From: Ceratopteris richardii
Taxonomy: Eukaryota; Streptophyta; Polypodiopsida; Polypodiales; Pteridaceae
Direction of reading: 5' to 3'
Length of the DNA stretch: 64,000 nt
NCBI GenBank assembly: GCA_020310875.1
Contig: CM035416.1
Location: forward strand, 72,298,983 to 72,362,982
Shown here in pieces: positions 41,470-54,300 of this stretch. A program made the translations under genes and the position numbers. Under the pieces are notes generated by a model that saw nothing but the letters and a program-made list of their open reading frames with translations, was not told the origin of the DNA and did not search any database. Position 1 is the first letter of the stretch. Each line of letters opens with the position of its first letter.

Positions 41470-42039
41470 GTGTAGCTCAATGATGAGTAGCACCTCCTTT
41501 AATGTCAATCCGGGAAGACGTGAGGATGGTATGAAGACCTCGAGCAAGTGGCGGCACAAGTGCGTGAGTGAGAAGCACACTAGCATGCACACACATACAC
41601 ACACACGCGCACGCACGGCAAGACAAAGAGCGAGAATCAATGGAGCTTTTAGATTACTTTCAAAATGCTCTTACAAATTTGTTTCAATTACAATCTAACC
41701 TCAAAAATGAGCTCTCTAGCTCTTTTTATAGTTTTTGACTAGCTTTTGGCCCTGTCCAGACCTAGTGTCCGGCCTAGTTAAAAATTAGGTTCCAGGGCTT
41801 ATTTGAGGGCTCAAACGAAGTCTAAAAATTATGAAATTTGGTACGATGGTACTTCTAATACTCCTCAAGCTCGAGGACTCCTCGGCTTGCACAAAATGGA
41901 GTCTAATCTACCAAAAACGGGATTTACAATGTTTGTGTAGTGATTAAAATCACTTGGGTTGTACATAATCTATGGGAAAAAATGATCTGGCCTTGTTGCC
42001 GTATTGTGCATGACTCCTTTATTGCTTTGTATGCCAACA
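41470..42039 (-). repeat. Element A LTR, outer copy
   Basis: 570 bp, nearly identical to the inner copy. Its outer end at 42039 joins B's third ORF. The TATA box is at about 41723-41730. Confidence 0.92.
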
Positions 42040-45000
42040 GCGTTGTACTCATATCATATACCAGATCGAAATTGCCATGCTCAAAGCCCGGGTTGTTGAC
42101 ATGAGGTGCCTTGACGCGTCGGAAGACTTTAAAAATCATTTGCATCATGTCAAAGATTTTGACAGTCATATGCGCCGCTATATCGTCCATATGCTTTTAT
42201 CTAGGGAGCCAATGGCGAATTGTAGCCATCATGTAGCCAACAGTTGGTAACTCGATGGGTGGCTTAAAATAGGGGTAATTCAACCAATCCTGACACTGCT
42301 TATTGTTTTGTACCTTAATAGCAAAGGCAGTCCAGGAGCGGCGTTGTGGTACTGGTCCCCAACATGGGTTGTACTTTAAGTGCAAAGGTGCCTTTACCCA
42401 TGTACTCATCATTTCTGGATACTTCTGTAGTAAATCTTTTCGCCACTCTGGTTGATAGATCTCTCCTTGCTGCGCATCTAGTGGCAAATCGTCTTCCTCG
42501 AACTGAGTCGCATGCGATGGTTTCTTACCTGTTTCTTTCTCAATGGCTAACTCGTATTCGGCCATTAACATAAAATATGGTTTATACTGTAGCTCGTGCC
42601 CAGATATGTATCGTCGCGGGGCCAAATGAGCAAAGAATGGAGATTGTAAAATTCTTTCTTCTATCATCGCCATGGCATGTAATTGTGCCTCTACTCTAGC
42701 TGAGTGCGTTGTTCCAAGTTCCTCAATTGTCTTCATCCACGCGGGAGTCGGGAGTTCGTAAGTCATCTGGCCTTCGACCGTGACGCGTCCGCCTGGGATT
42801 GGTTGTGGCTCGTACGCCTCTTCAAACGTTTCCTCCACCGGGATGGTGATAGTTTCTTCCTCAGCTGGTAGCTCAGGTGGGGAATCTGGCCTTGGCGGTG
42901 TTTCATATACTGCAATCCTTGATTCAAGGTTTGATACCTGGGCCCGTAATGCGTTGAGTTCCTCTAAGATGTCAGGAGAGGGGTCCACAGGTGCTGGTAT
43001 GTCTGGGTGTGCCGGTGCTCGTAACTGGAGTAATTTATGATCTTCTTTGAGTTTCTGCAACTCCTTGTTCATGCGGTCGTATTCATCTAGCAATCTTACA
43101 TGATCTTCTAGCAGCATCTTCATTGAGTCTGAGGGAATGGCTTTGAACCGACTAGGACTCAAAGGTTGGTCTGGGTGGTCAAGAGCTGCTTCTAAGTTTT
43201 CTCGGTTCTGATCCTGTAAGCGCTGGTTTTCTTCCTTTGCTGCTGCTAGGTGTCTTCGTAATAAGCCCATATTTCGTGTTAGCATTGCATTGCGGACTGT
43301 CTGGGCTCTTAATAAGTTATCCAGGTCAGCAGTGGCTTCCTTGGTCTTTTCTTCGCTTTCGAGTTCTAGTTTATGATAGGCCTCTCGTAGTTCTTGGTAT
43401 CGGCTGTTCAGTGAGGCATTCTCAATAGACAATAAATTAAGCTGTGACTGTAAGTCATTGGTTGTCCTTTGCAGCTGCTGGTAATTATCGCCAAGAGATG
43501 TGAACTCATCTCTGACTTGCGTCATACACATGAACATCTGTCGAAATGCATTATCTACCGTGGGTGATAGTATTAATGGGGTGCTAAATGAAGATGCAGT
43601 GGGTGTAGATGCAAAGGGAACGGGGAATGGGGGTGGGAAGGTGGATGCTGTGGTGATTGTGGAAAATTGTGAGGTTCCTAAATATGTTTGTGCCATGAGT
43701 GAAGTCAGTGATGGTGCAGTGGGTGGTGAGATGTCCATGTCATTGGACGTGTCCAGTGCGGTGACTGTGAATATGGGTGTGACTATGGGTGCTTGTGTTG
43801 GTGTAAATACGGGATTTACGAAGGTTGAGGAGTAATTTACAAGGGGGCTGGCTGGTGCAGCTTGGTGGAAAGGGGAAATAGGGGTTACAGTGGGTCGGGG
43901 AGGTGAGACGGGGGAGAAGGTTAATGGCGGTGGGAATGGGAAAAGGGTCTTGGAGTTGTGGGGAAGGATGGAAAAGTTGGATGGAGGAATGGGTTGAATG
44001 GAAAGGTGGATGTGTGAGGGGGTAGACTAGGTCTAATGGGTGCAGGAATTGTGGGCTGAGTGGTCGTAAAGACGATTTCTGTTGCGCCACCGGCGAATGA
44101 AGATGTTGGTCTGGGGGAAGGAGGGTGATGGGGGAGCGGTTGGGGTGGTCGGTACTTCAGTGACTACTGAGGTATGTACAGTTGTAGCGCGGGGTGGGGA
44201 ATCTACAAGGATGGTTTCTGCTGCCAACGAACTTTCGGGGACGAGGCGTGCCTCTCTGGCTTGTTCTGAAGACTGTGCTCCTGTTGGTACACGAATGTAT
44301 TCGCCGGGCTTTGAAAGTAGTCGTACTCGGCGGGGGTCAAACTGTGGTAGTGGCTTTCTTTGCAAGTACCTGAGCGCTTCGTTGGAGCCTACTGATTTGA
44401 CTAACTCGCGGAATCCTTTGATGTATGCGTCTTCGAATCCGCCTGTGACAAGTTCCTGTTCTATTATGGCTTGACTCTCTTCCTCGGTCATTTTTTTTGC
44501 GTGCCCAAACTTTTTCCATAGTTCTATACAACTTCTTAATAGCCAGTGTGTAAGCTGCTACTTCGTAAGTTTCATCTTCATGGGTACTTGTATCACCATG
44601 TGTGTCTGTTTGTTGGCCTTGGCCATCTGTCTGTTCATGCTCTTGGGATTCCTGAGTTCCCTGGCTAGCTTCGTCATCTCCTTCGTCGTCATCGGTTGCT
44701 GTTCTTTCGTCATCAAAGCTAGACACAATCTGTCCTTGTCGCTGATCCCGGGGTGTGGTGGGGTAGCTAGGCCTTTCAAATTCTTGAGAAAACAATTGTC
44801 CTTCTAAAAACTAGAACTCATTGGAGAATGCATCGGGCATTTCAAAATCAAAAGTTGGATCCATTGGTGTTGTTTGTTCTGCTTCTAAATGGGGTATTGG
44901 AAAAGAGAAAGCTTCCGCACCAATAGTGGTGGGAAGTTCGGTTGCCGTGGTGATAGGTTCTGTGGTTGTGGCTGCTTGGGGTGCAACAGTACTGGTGGTG

Positions 45001-46148
45001 CCCTCCGGCGTAACTGGTCTTGATAACCGTATACGAATTGGTGGTACCGTGGGAGTGGCTGCTGTTGGTGACTGCTCTGGAGATGGTTGTGGCGAGGGTG
45101 ATTCTGGGACTTGTAAGCACGGGATAGTGCCTCTCATTCGCTTTCCTGCTCTACCTTTGCTCGACTTTCTAGCCTTCTTAGTGGTTCCTTTAAATGCCTT
45201 CAGTTCCTCACTAGTCATGGTGCGCTCTATGGGTAAATCATATGCCAAACACATATATATAATCCTTGTAAGTGCACAACATCCATTGATGACCTTCTTT
45301 TGTTCCCATCTATGTTGTGCCAAATAGAGCTGATCAATTATCCAGCTAGCTAGATCAACCGTTTGGGGTCCAGTACATGCTAAGTATAAACCAAACCAGA
45401 TTCTCTTGTGGGGCATGGTAAAACGATCCTGAGCTGGGAAAGCAAAATGCTGCATGCATATCCGCAATGGCTTGGAGAGCTCAGGGGTTATAGCTGAAAT
45501 ATCCTCCCACTTAGTAACATCACCACGTTTCATCTGCTCTGGGACTAGCCGTTCTCTATCCGTCGGAGTATGCGTTCCATGTATTTTGAGAGCTGCACGA
45601 ATTAAATCTTTGGACAAATAAAACCTTCTAAATGGAGGGTCATTTACCAAGGATGGTAACATGAATGTTCCGGGTAGATCCTTGTTCTCTGAAGCTGTCA
45701 AGGTGGTTACTAGGTAAAAGCATCTGTAAAAATCCGGTTTAGGCAGAGGGTCACTAAAATATTCTGTAAATCCCGCTCGTGCCCAAACGTGCGTTAAATC
45801 TTGGGTATTCTGTAGTCCTTCAAATTCTCTTGAAAAGAACTGGTACTTGGCCCATGTGCGAAGATCAAATGCCAAATTGGCCTCAAATATGAAATCAGCA
45901 TCTGCTAATGGTCCTGCTAGGCCTTGAAACCAGTGAGAATTACGATGAATCTTCTCAGTATATCCTCTAGGAGGATCGTCGATTGGCATGGGACCTGGAA
46001 AACCTTGAAACTCTGGTGGTTGCATCGTAGTATAAGATTCCGCGAGTAATTCTCCAATATTGGCCATTGGTGTGCTTGGGCCAGCTTCTGATGGTCCTTC
46101 TTCGGTTTGCATGATGACTGACGAGCTAATGGAAAAGATCTGCTCCAA
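42040..46148 (-). pseudogene. Element B third ORF, main part (coiled-coil protein)
   Basis: It is homologous to A's third ORF. The N-terminal region (HWFQGLAGPLADADFIFEAN; MQHFAFPAQDRFTMPHKR; VINGCCALTRIIYMCLAYDL) lies at 44811-46148, up to TAG 44811-44813. A frameshift sits at an eight-T run (44491-44498, A8 on the coding strand). TAG 44033-44035 and TAA 42197-42199 break it further. The coiled-coil part (about 43100-43600) and the conserved C-terminal region (RRSWTAFAIKVQNNKQC) lie at 42197-43738. At 42040 it is cut by A after YDMSTT and resumes at about 24588. The protein is unknown and this copy is dead. An alternative start is Met 13 (46112). Confidence 0.85.
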
Positions 46149-46342
46149 AAGATTAGCACATTAGTATGAAAATTAATTATGATCCCATTAAGGTGAGACC
46201 GCAATCCCTTTCCATAACCGATGTGTAACCCGTGTAGCCAAGTGTCATGAAGTGATTGATGCAATGATTATTTGCAAAACTAATGCAGGTCTCTAGACGC
46301 CTACATTGTCAGATTATGCATACATTTCTTGATGAGCTTTTA

Positions 46343-48151
46343 TTATGCATGATGTGGGGTTTTGGTGTATGAATTCATACAAGGTTTGGTTGAGGGTGAA
46401 TTATTACAATGGTGGAGTTTAAACGGGGTGGGAGAATTGTTAGATAAGGGGGTACAAGAAGACGTCTCGATACGTTTCGGTATCCATTTCCTAAGAGTCT
46501 TTGAGTGGGTGGTGTGTTTCTGCTGAGGGACGAAAAGTGGTATCGGGTTTGGTGGTATTGAAGGATGGAAAGATTTCTGAGGGGTATATATTACATGGCT
46601 TGAGGGTTGGGCTATAATACATTGTTTGGGTACCCAAATCTGCATGGGTGTGGGTCGATTGATAAGATACTTCTTGGCGATCCAAATCTGCCGAGTATTT
46701 GTACTTGGGGAAGAAGATCGAGGGGACTTTGGATGCTGACTCTGCTTCTGTTGAAACTTTGTCCTGTTCTCGTCTGCAGTGTTGCCAATAGCCTGTGGTT
46801 GCTGTCCTTTTGGCACCCATATTTGTTTCGTGCCACTTGTTCTGTGATGTTGATACTGCTGCTTTCTTTGCCTTGTCTGGTGGTGTCGTCGGTCAGGGTT
46901 CCTCTGTTGTGGTTGACTCATTCGTGGTTGGGTTTGAGAGGTCCATTGGACGATCTGCTTTGGAAAAGAAGGGAGATCCAACACTTGCGTGACCTGCCCA
47001 TTAGGAAGTGATTCGTTATTTATCTTTAATCTAGGCCAGTCCGCAGCAAGTTTGGAAGGATGAGCACCGCAGGGTGTTGTGCTCATTTGGCCGCTGATGC
47101 AACCCACCTGACCGCTGATTGTGTCCATCTGCCCTAGCGGTTGGGTAGCTGCCCCTTCTAGTTTGCAAGAAGCCCCAGGGAAGATCTCCTGTCGTCCTTC
47201 TGATTGACAACTGTCCATAGCCAAGCCTGAGTGGGTTGGTGTAGACGTAACGTGACTGATCTGACCCAAGATCTCCCGGTCTTCCGTCGCATGCATTTCA
47301 TAGGGTCTAGGGTTACAAACCTCAGTTGGAATGCCGTTAGGGAAGTCAAGCGGTATCACTCGCTTTTGTTCTAAGGTTCCAATCTGTAAAGAGCCTTGTC
47401 TAAGATTTAGGTCCACTGAGTGATCGTATAGCCAATCTTGGCCAAGGATTAGGGGTTCTATCAGGTCGTCATCATGGCACACTAGTAGCTTCGCTGTCAT
47501 GGTCACATCCTTAACGAGGAAAGGAAGGTCCACCTCACCCATGCAAGGGGTTTCCATGCCTCCTAGCCCTATGAGGTATGCCTCAATTGGCCGCATTTCT
47601 ATTCCTGAATCCTTATAGTGGGACCATCTAATCGCACTAGTCGCAGCACCTGAGTCAATTAAAGCCCTGAGCTCTTGGCAAGGGTTGCCGTGCTCTAGCC
47701 TGACTGTAATGAATGGTCTCCTGTCCACTATGCTAGGATGAGTGGTTGACTTTACTTGACACATGGCCATGGGATATCTGGGTGTTGTTTCCAGATGGTT
47801 ATAATGTTCTCTCCCTAGTCCTTGTCTTCTTAACTTCATGCGCTTAATGCGTTCTATTGCTTCTGCCTGAGCTTCAGCTCGTATTCTATTTTCTTCCTCC
47901 TTACGCTTCTTTGCCAACGTGAGTCGTCTAACCATATCCTCAGTAAGAGGTTCCTGATATAACTTGACTCTACAGCCACTAATGTAATTAGGCATTATAT
48001 CTCCTTCTAAAGTGGCTAACTGTACTGCTCCACTTGTTGAGAGTCTGTTGATGATCATAGGTCCATAACCTCGCTTTTCTAACTTACGTGTGTGTTGCTT
48101 TAGCGTATATACTAGAACTAAATCTCCTTCTTTTAGGCCTTTATCTTTCAC
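46343..48151 (-). pseudogene. Element B pol C-terminus: integrase tail, second protease-like domain, IWVPK tail
   Basis: In frame with the upstream pol, broken only by TAG 48173-48175 (A has Gln at this place: AAKKRQKAYF). It begins with the integrase tail (VLVYTLKQHTRKLEKRGYGP). Next is the second retropepsin-like domain (residues about 144-255): ALIDSGAATSAIRW, YLIGLGGMETPCMGE, LILGQDWLYD. The tail holds KQIWVPK, RQIWIAKK, MQIWVPK and RKWIPK. That both A and B keep this domain suggests it was useful when the elements were active. Confidence 0.88.
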
Positions 48152-48172
48152 ATGTGCATCAAAATATGCTTT

Positions 48173-51139
48173 CTATCGTTTCTTTGCCGCATATATGCCT
48201 GCTGCTGCCTTTAGCCTGGTTTCTCCTAATCGTTCCAAGTCCATTATTCTTGCTGATAATTCATGGCCGGTCCACTGATGTTCTTGTGCAACCTTAAGGG
48301 TCGGTATCAAGAAGTCCAAAGGAAGCACTGCATTCTGACCAAAAACCATCTGAAAGGGAGTTGCATTGAGTACGGTCTTGTAGGCCACTCGATATGCCCA
48401 AACAGCGTGGTGTAACTGTTTGTCCCAATCTGAACGTTTGTTGTTCACGAGTTTCGTCAGTACGTTACAAAGGATCTTATTAGTGCTTTCAGCCTGACCA
48501 TTGGCCTGAGGATGATATGGTGCGGATTTCTTGTGAATCACCATAAAATCCTGTAACAAATATTCAATGACTTGGTTTAGAAAGTGAGTGCCTCGATCGC
48601 TCACTAACTCTATAGGCAGTCCATATCTTGTAACGACATTCTCAAATAAGAATTTTGCAGTTGTGTGTGCATCATTCTTTTTTGTGGCTTTTGCCTCTAC
48701 CCATTTCGTAAGATAATCTGTGGCAACAATAATGTATTCAGCATGTGTACCTTTTGCAGGGGGGTTAATGGGTCCTACAAAGTCTATACCCCACTTAGAA
48801 AATGCACCTCCGCCCATCATGGGTTTCAATGGCATTTCATCTCTGCGAGTACGAAACTGAGTTCTTTGGCACACATCACATCTCTTAACATAGGTATGAG
48901 CATCCATGTGAAGAGTGGGCCACCATAATCCTGCAAAGAGGATGGCTTTGATTATCCTATCGGGTCCAAAATGACCTCCTGCAACACCTTGGTGTGTAGT
49001 CTCTAGTATGCTCAGATAATCGCTCTCATGAACACATTGTCTTAGATATCCATCTCGTCCTCTTTTGTAGAGGTTATCGTCAATAAGTGAATAATCTTGA
49101 GCTTCCTGCTCTAGACTGCGTTGTCGAGCTAAGGTCATTCCTTTAGGGAATGTCTTTGTCCTCAAGTATGTCACTAACTGTTCACTCCAGTCTGGTGTGA
49201 GAGACACGTGATATAATGTAGCATGCTCTACTGGTGGTCTTTCACAACAAACATGGCATTCTTTACACAACTTGTAGACATCTGCTTCCATCGAAGGCCA
49301 ATATACTCCTAATCTATGCAGAGTCTGTAGTGTTCGATGTTTCGAATGATGTTGCTTTAGTGCACCTACATGTGCTAATTGCAACCAATTTGCATGTTCT
49401 GATTCATCTACACAACAAGCAAGAATCTTTTGATTATCCTGTTTATATATGCTTCCTGCTATGATTTGATATCTCTGAGACTTGGTAATCTCTCCTTCTT
49501 TGATCTTTATCCTAGGATTCTTGGGTCCATATGTCAGAATAGGGACTATAGGCTTAGCCCATTCTGGTGCTATCTCAAGATTAAACAAGTATGCATCTGG
49601 TAGATCATCCGCTACTCCTTGAGGAGCTTCTCCTGAGGTTAATCTTGAAAGGTGGTCAGCTCTAAGATGTGTCTTTCCTTTCCTGACAACTACTTCAAAA
49701 TCATACTCCATGAGTAATAGAAACCAACGTATCAATCGTCCTGTGTTACATGATTTGTTGACTAGGTACAATAGGGCTTGATGATCTGTAAAGAACTTGA
49801 ACTTATTGGCCAACAAGTAGTGTCTAAACTTCTTTACCGCGTAGATCATCCCTAATCCTTCTCGTTCCGTTGTGGTGTAATTTCTTTCTGCTGCGTTCAA
49901 TTGTCTGCTCGCGTAAGCTATGGGGAGATCTATGTTACCTTCATTCGTGGGTTGTGCTAACACACATCCTATGGCATAATTGGATGCATCCACATGTACA
50001 TGGAATGGCTTACTCCAATCTGGGGTAGTCAATATAGGTGCTGAGCACAAGCGTCGTTTAAGTTCATTGAATGAATTTTCACATTCATCTGTCCATTCAA
50101 AATTGGTTAAAAGAGAGTAAAAAGGCTTGGCTATGATTGCATACATGTGTATGAATCTCCTATAATAACCACAATGGCCCATAAATGCCTGTACCTCTTT
50201 CACATTAGTTGGTCTAGGTAATTCTGCAATTACCTTCACCTTTTCTTCATCCGTAGAGATTCCATTTTTTGACACAATGTGTCCTAGAATTTTGCCTTGT
50301 CTGACCATGAAAACGCATTTTTCTGGGTTCAAACAAACCTGATATTCTCGACATTTGTCAAATATTTGTCTTAACTCTGGGATATGTGTCTGTCTTACAT
50401 TTGAATGTGCACATAAGTCATCGACATAAACTTCCAAACTCTTGCGTAAGAATTCCTTAAAAACATGACACATGAGTCGTTGGAAAGTGGCGGGTGCATT
50501 TGTTAAACCAAATAGCATTACACGAAATGCAAATGTGCCCCATTCAGTGGCAAATGCCGTCTTGTGTTGGTCCTCTGGAGCAATGGCTACTTGATTATAG
50601 CCTGAAAAACCATCAAGGAAGCTGTAAACTTCCTTGCCCGCAACTCTTTCCAATAGATGTTCTGTAATAGGAAGAGGATAACTGTCTCTAATCGTGGCGG
50701 CATTAACTTTTTTAAGGTTAATACACACACGCAATTTTCCATTCTTCTTGGGCACTACCACAATAGGGGATACCCATTCGGTATGCGCAATTTCGTAAAT
50801 GAATCCTGCTTCTATCAGCCGATCTATCTCTTCTTTAATCTTCGCAGCGTAGTTATCATTGTACGTGTAAGGTTTTTGTTTCGTAGGTTTTGCATCTGGA
50901 GTCATAGGGATTCTATGAGAACATATGTCTGGGTCTACTCCTTTCAAATCTTTGTAACTCCAAGCAAAAACATCTCTATATTCACGCAATAGGGCAACTA
51001 GCTCTTCTTCTTCTTCAGTTGTCAAATCATGCCCTATGTATGTACATTTTTCTTCTTCTCCTTCTATGGCTACGATTATTTTCTTGGTTTTCTCTCGGTT
51101 ATCATATACTTGTCCGTCATTCACCTTTCTATTAGGCAT
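48173..51139 (-). pseudogene. Element B pol: reverse transcriptase, RNase H, integrase
   Basis: RT: FLDGFSGYNQ; YVDD at residues 238-241 (50417-50428); MLFGLTNAP, where A has MPFGL, a likely CCA to CTA change. RNase H: VHVDASNYAIG, TDHQALL. Zinc modules: HVGALKQH to CKECHVCC (about 590-631) and HQGVAGGH to CDVC (about 716-758). Integrase core keeps D786, D848 and E884. Upstream Met 51139 is not the start: a TGA at 51140-51142, where A has Arg (CGA to TGA), and TAG 51305-51307 separate it from gag-protease in the same frame. Downstream it ends at TAG 48173-48175. Confidence 0.92.
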
Positions 51140-51304
51140 TCATACCATGATTCTTCTATCTTTGATTTCATATTTCTTGAAATTCTCGGGTACTTCAAAC
51201 AAAGATTTTTCTTTTTCTGACATGGTTGCTTTCTTCTTTCTTTTCTTGCCTTCACTCTTGCTAGTCACTTGAGTGGCTATTCTCACATCATTCATAACTT
51301 CTTC

Positions 51305-54300
51305 CTATTTCTGAGGGTGAGTTTCTACTTCGTAAAAATATTCTTCTTCTGATGCAAAGGGTGGGTCCATGATAATTGATTCTAAATCGAAATCGCTTGC
51401 ATCCTCAAATGCATCAGTGCTAGGTTCACATTCTTCTAAAATTGCATCGCTCGTGATTGGCTCTATCGTGAAAACTGAAATGTCATAGCCATCCTCGTCA
51501 CAGTGGGGTGTCCATTGTTCTTCATTGATGGCTACATCCATGGTTGCTAGGATTTCTGCCCAACCATGGGGTTCAAACTCTTCGGCAGGGAATACTACAG
51601 GTGCGTAAGCTGGATCTTGAAGGGTTCGTGGATGTTGTTCTGCACCTAAGGTCCTTGCTTCTAATCTTTCTTCCTCTTGTTTTGCCACTTTACACATCCA
51701 TAAATGAGTGTCCTCGTGCAACCAAGAAGGATCTGATTCTAATGAGTGCACAGATTCTGTTTCTACTTGTGTCTTATGGATGGTATTCCATTGTATTGGG
51801 GGTACATCTCGATGTGAATAGTCTTTAAGATTGACTTTGGTAGTCACTCCTAAATGTTGCAAATACAAAGAATTAGTTCCCCAATCTTGTACAATTTGCA
51901 ACTGATGCATGAATGGTCGTCCCAATATCATCTCATATGCATGATTTTTTGCAAAGTCACAAATGGCAAAGGTATGCTCAAATTCTACACCACAAGTGGT
52001 GAGTGATATTCCTTCTAGTAAGCCTAATGGTTTTTCTATGTGTCCGTCAGCCATTTGTAGCTTCATCCTGGTGGGTCTCAATGCTGGCTTACCCCAACGT
52101 TTCCATAAAGCGGTGGTAGCGATGGCTACTCCGGCTCCTGAATCTAAGATGGCTTTCGTGGTGTAGCCCTGATGGGTTATCGGAAGATAAGTGTTACCTT
52201 CCTCTCCTTCACTTACATCTCCAATCTTTTCTACGGGTATCTCTGGTACCTTATTTTGTGATCCTATTTGTGAGGGAGTAGTAGCAAGCTCGGGGAATTG
52301 ATTTGCTACATGCTTCCACAATTCTGGTTTAACCTTTAACAACTCCTCTAGAGTGAGATTACACTGTACTTTAGTGTTCTTGATCACTTCCATGTTTCTA
52401 GGGATTATTGATTCTTCATTCCTCACTATTATCGTGGGTGCTCTCATACTAATAGACTTTGCTTCCCAAGGTCCTGTGAACTGAGGTAATTCTTGTAAAG
52501 AATTAGATTCAAAAGCTGTGTGTTCACTAAGTTGTTCCTCCTCTACCTCATCGTAAATAGAGGGAATGTCTTGGGGAAATTGCTCTTGCAAGTCATCTAT
52601 TTCTTGAATAGGAGGATGGGTTCCTTGTTCTTTTCTCAACTTCTCTTCTTGTATTTCTCTCAAAAATTCATGTGAGTATTTATGTATGGAAGACAAATTG
52701 TCTTGACTTTCTGTATTGGGTACTTGAGACAGGGATGGTGCATTCCTTTCCTGTGTCTCTGGGACACTAGGGTTCCTATGCTGATCCTTTTTCTCTTTGC
52801 TCTCTATCAAATATTCTAGCCTCTCCATTAGTCCTTGAAAGTGTAGTTCCGGTTTTGCCATGTTGTTCCAATTAAGATATCTAGAGGCTTCAAACAAAGC
52901 TTGTGCTAATTCTACCATCTTCATGCAAAGTTTAGTTCTCTCAATTTCTAGATCAGCTCGAGGGTAGTTTTTACTCATTTCAGCTACTTGAGGTCCCTCT
53001 TTTAATCTAGCCTGATATGCACGAAACATCATGTCTAGATTTTCTGGTATGGGTTCTGCTAAAACTGATCCTGATTTTTGAGCTGGATTCTCTTGATTTA
53101 ATTCCTGAGAAGTCAATTCTAGGATTTTGGCTCTAGATTCCTTTAGACTTCCTTCCAACTCAGTTATCTTTTTACTCCACTTTCTCTTTATCCTTTCTCT
53201 AGAATCTTTCCAAGATTTTGTCTTTTTACTGCTAGATTCTGCAACTTCACTAGTTCCGGTTACTTTCTCCTGATTAAGTTGTTGGTTCTGTAAGAGTGCC
53301 TGGGCTCTTGTTATAGCTTGGATAGGCACGTATGTAGGGTTGGATCCATCTGCGTTATTTACAATACCTATCACGTTGATCGGTGTCACATTCGAAGCAT
53401 TAAAAGGGTTCTTAGGACAATCTTTGATTATATGCTCTTTGCCACAATCGGCACAAAAGCCTTGGATGTTATAGCACTGTGATTGTCCTGCTATAGGAGG
53501 ATGTGGACAATCCTTTATGAAATGGTCTCCTTGGCACCTAAAGCATGGTCCTCTAGGGCCCTGTGGTCTTTGTTGTCTCAATTGGGGCCGTGGATTTGGG
53601 TTGGTGCACATCACATGAGCGTAGTCGGGCTCCCAACTAGGTTCCACTGGTGGACTATCATAATGATATGTCTCCACATGTTCTGGTGACTCCGTGTAAT
53701 AAGCGGGTGGACTATCTACATGCGTAGAGTCAAAACTGTTTGAGTTCGGGTCATTCTCTGTGATCAAAGGTGAAGAAGGCACTAAGGCCCTACTTAGGTT
53801 CTCTTCTGCAGCAGCGTATTTGACTGAGATGACATTCACTGGTGGGGGTGGCTGCTGAGCTAAGACAGGTTGAGGTCTCTGTTGAGCCTGGTATGGGTAG
53901 TTCTGAGGAGGCCTATAGTAATAAGGCTGAGCATTGTAATGGCCTTGATACCTACCTGGCTGCTGGTATGCTTGCGGGTAGTTCTGTCTCACGGTCTGTT
54001 TGTTGTATGGGCAGTCCTGAGCCGTATGATTCGTGTATCTTCTCTCAATTGTACAGTATTGGCCACTAGGGTTGGCTTGTGGTTGTGGTGCATTGGGGCA
54101 CACATTTGCCAAATGATTTCCACCACAGGTGTAACAATGCTTGTTTGTTAGCACCCTAGGTTTACTAGAAACTCCTAGTTTCTGGGCCACTTTTTCTGCA
54201 AGGTCTTCTATTGAGCTAGACAATTTTGTGGATGCTAGAGATGAACAGTCTGAGTCCTTATAGACCTTTGAGAGTTCCAACTCATCTCCTAAGTTGTCCT

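Larger units (their letters stand above)
24589..42039 (-). mobile_element. Giant gypsy element A, nested in B
   Basis: Related to B with the same layout: LTR, tRNA-Asp PBS, leader with a different palindrome array, gag-pol in one frame with a single TAG, third ORF. It entered B's third ORF after codons for YDMSTT. Its 5' LTR and first leader segment are tandemly duplicated (40530-42039). The 3' LTR and polypurine tract are missing: A's third ORF runs straight into B sequence at about 24588. Confidence 0.9.
40530..42039. repeat. Tandem duplication of LTR plus leader start, 755-bp unit
   Basis: Unit 1 is 40530-41284 and unit 2 is 41285-42039. Each holds about 185 bp of leader with PBS and one complete LTR. 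Only a few differences are seen by eye (for example near 40530, 40540 and 40922-40925 against the matching sites 755 bp further). Confidence 0.93.

Noticed and set aside
40488-41698. Two nearly identical ORFs on the + strand (MMEMDMGDG start)
   Set aside because: They run antisense through leader, PBS and LTR and are identical only because the region is duplicated.
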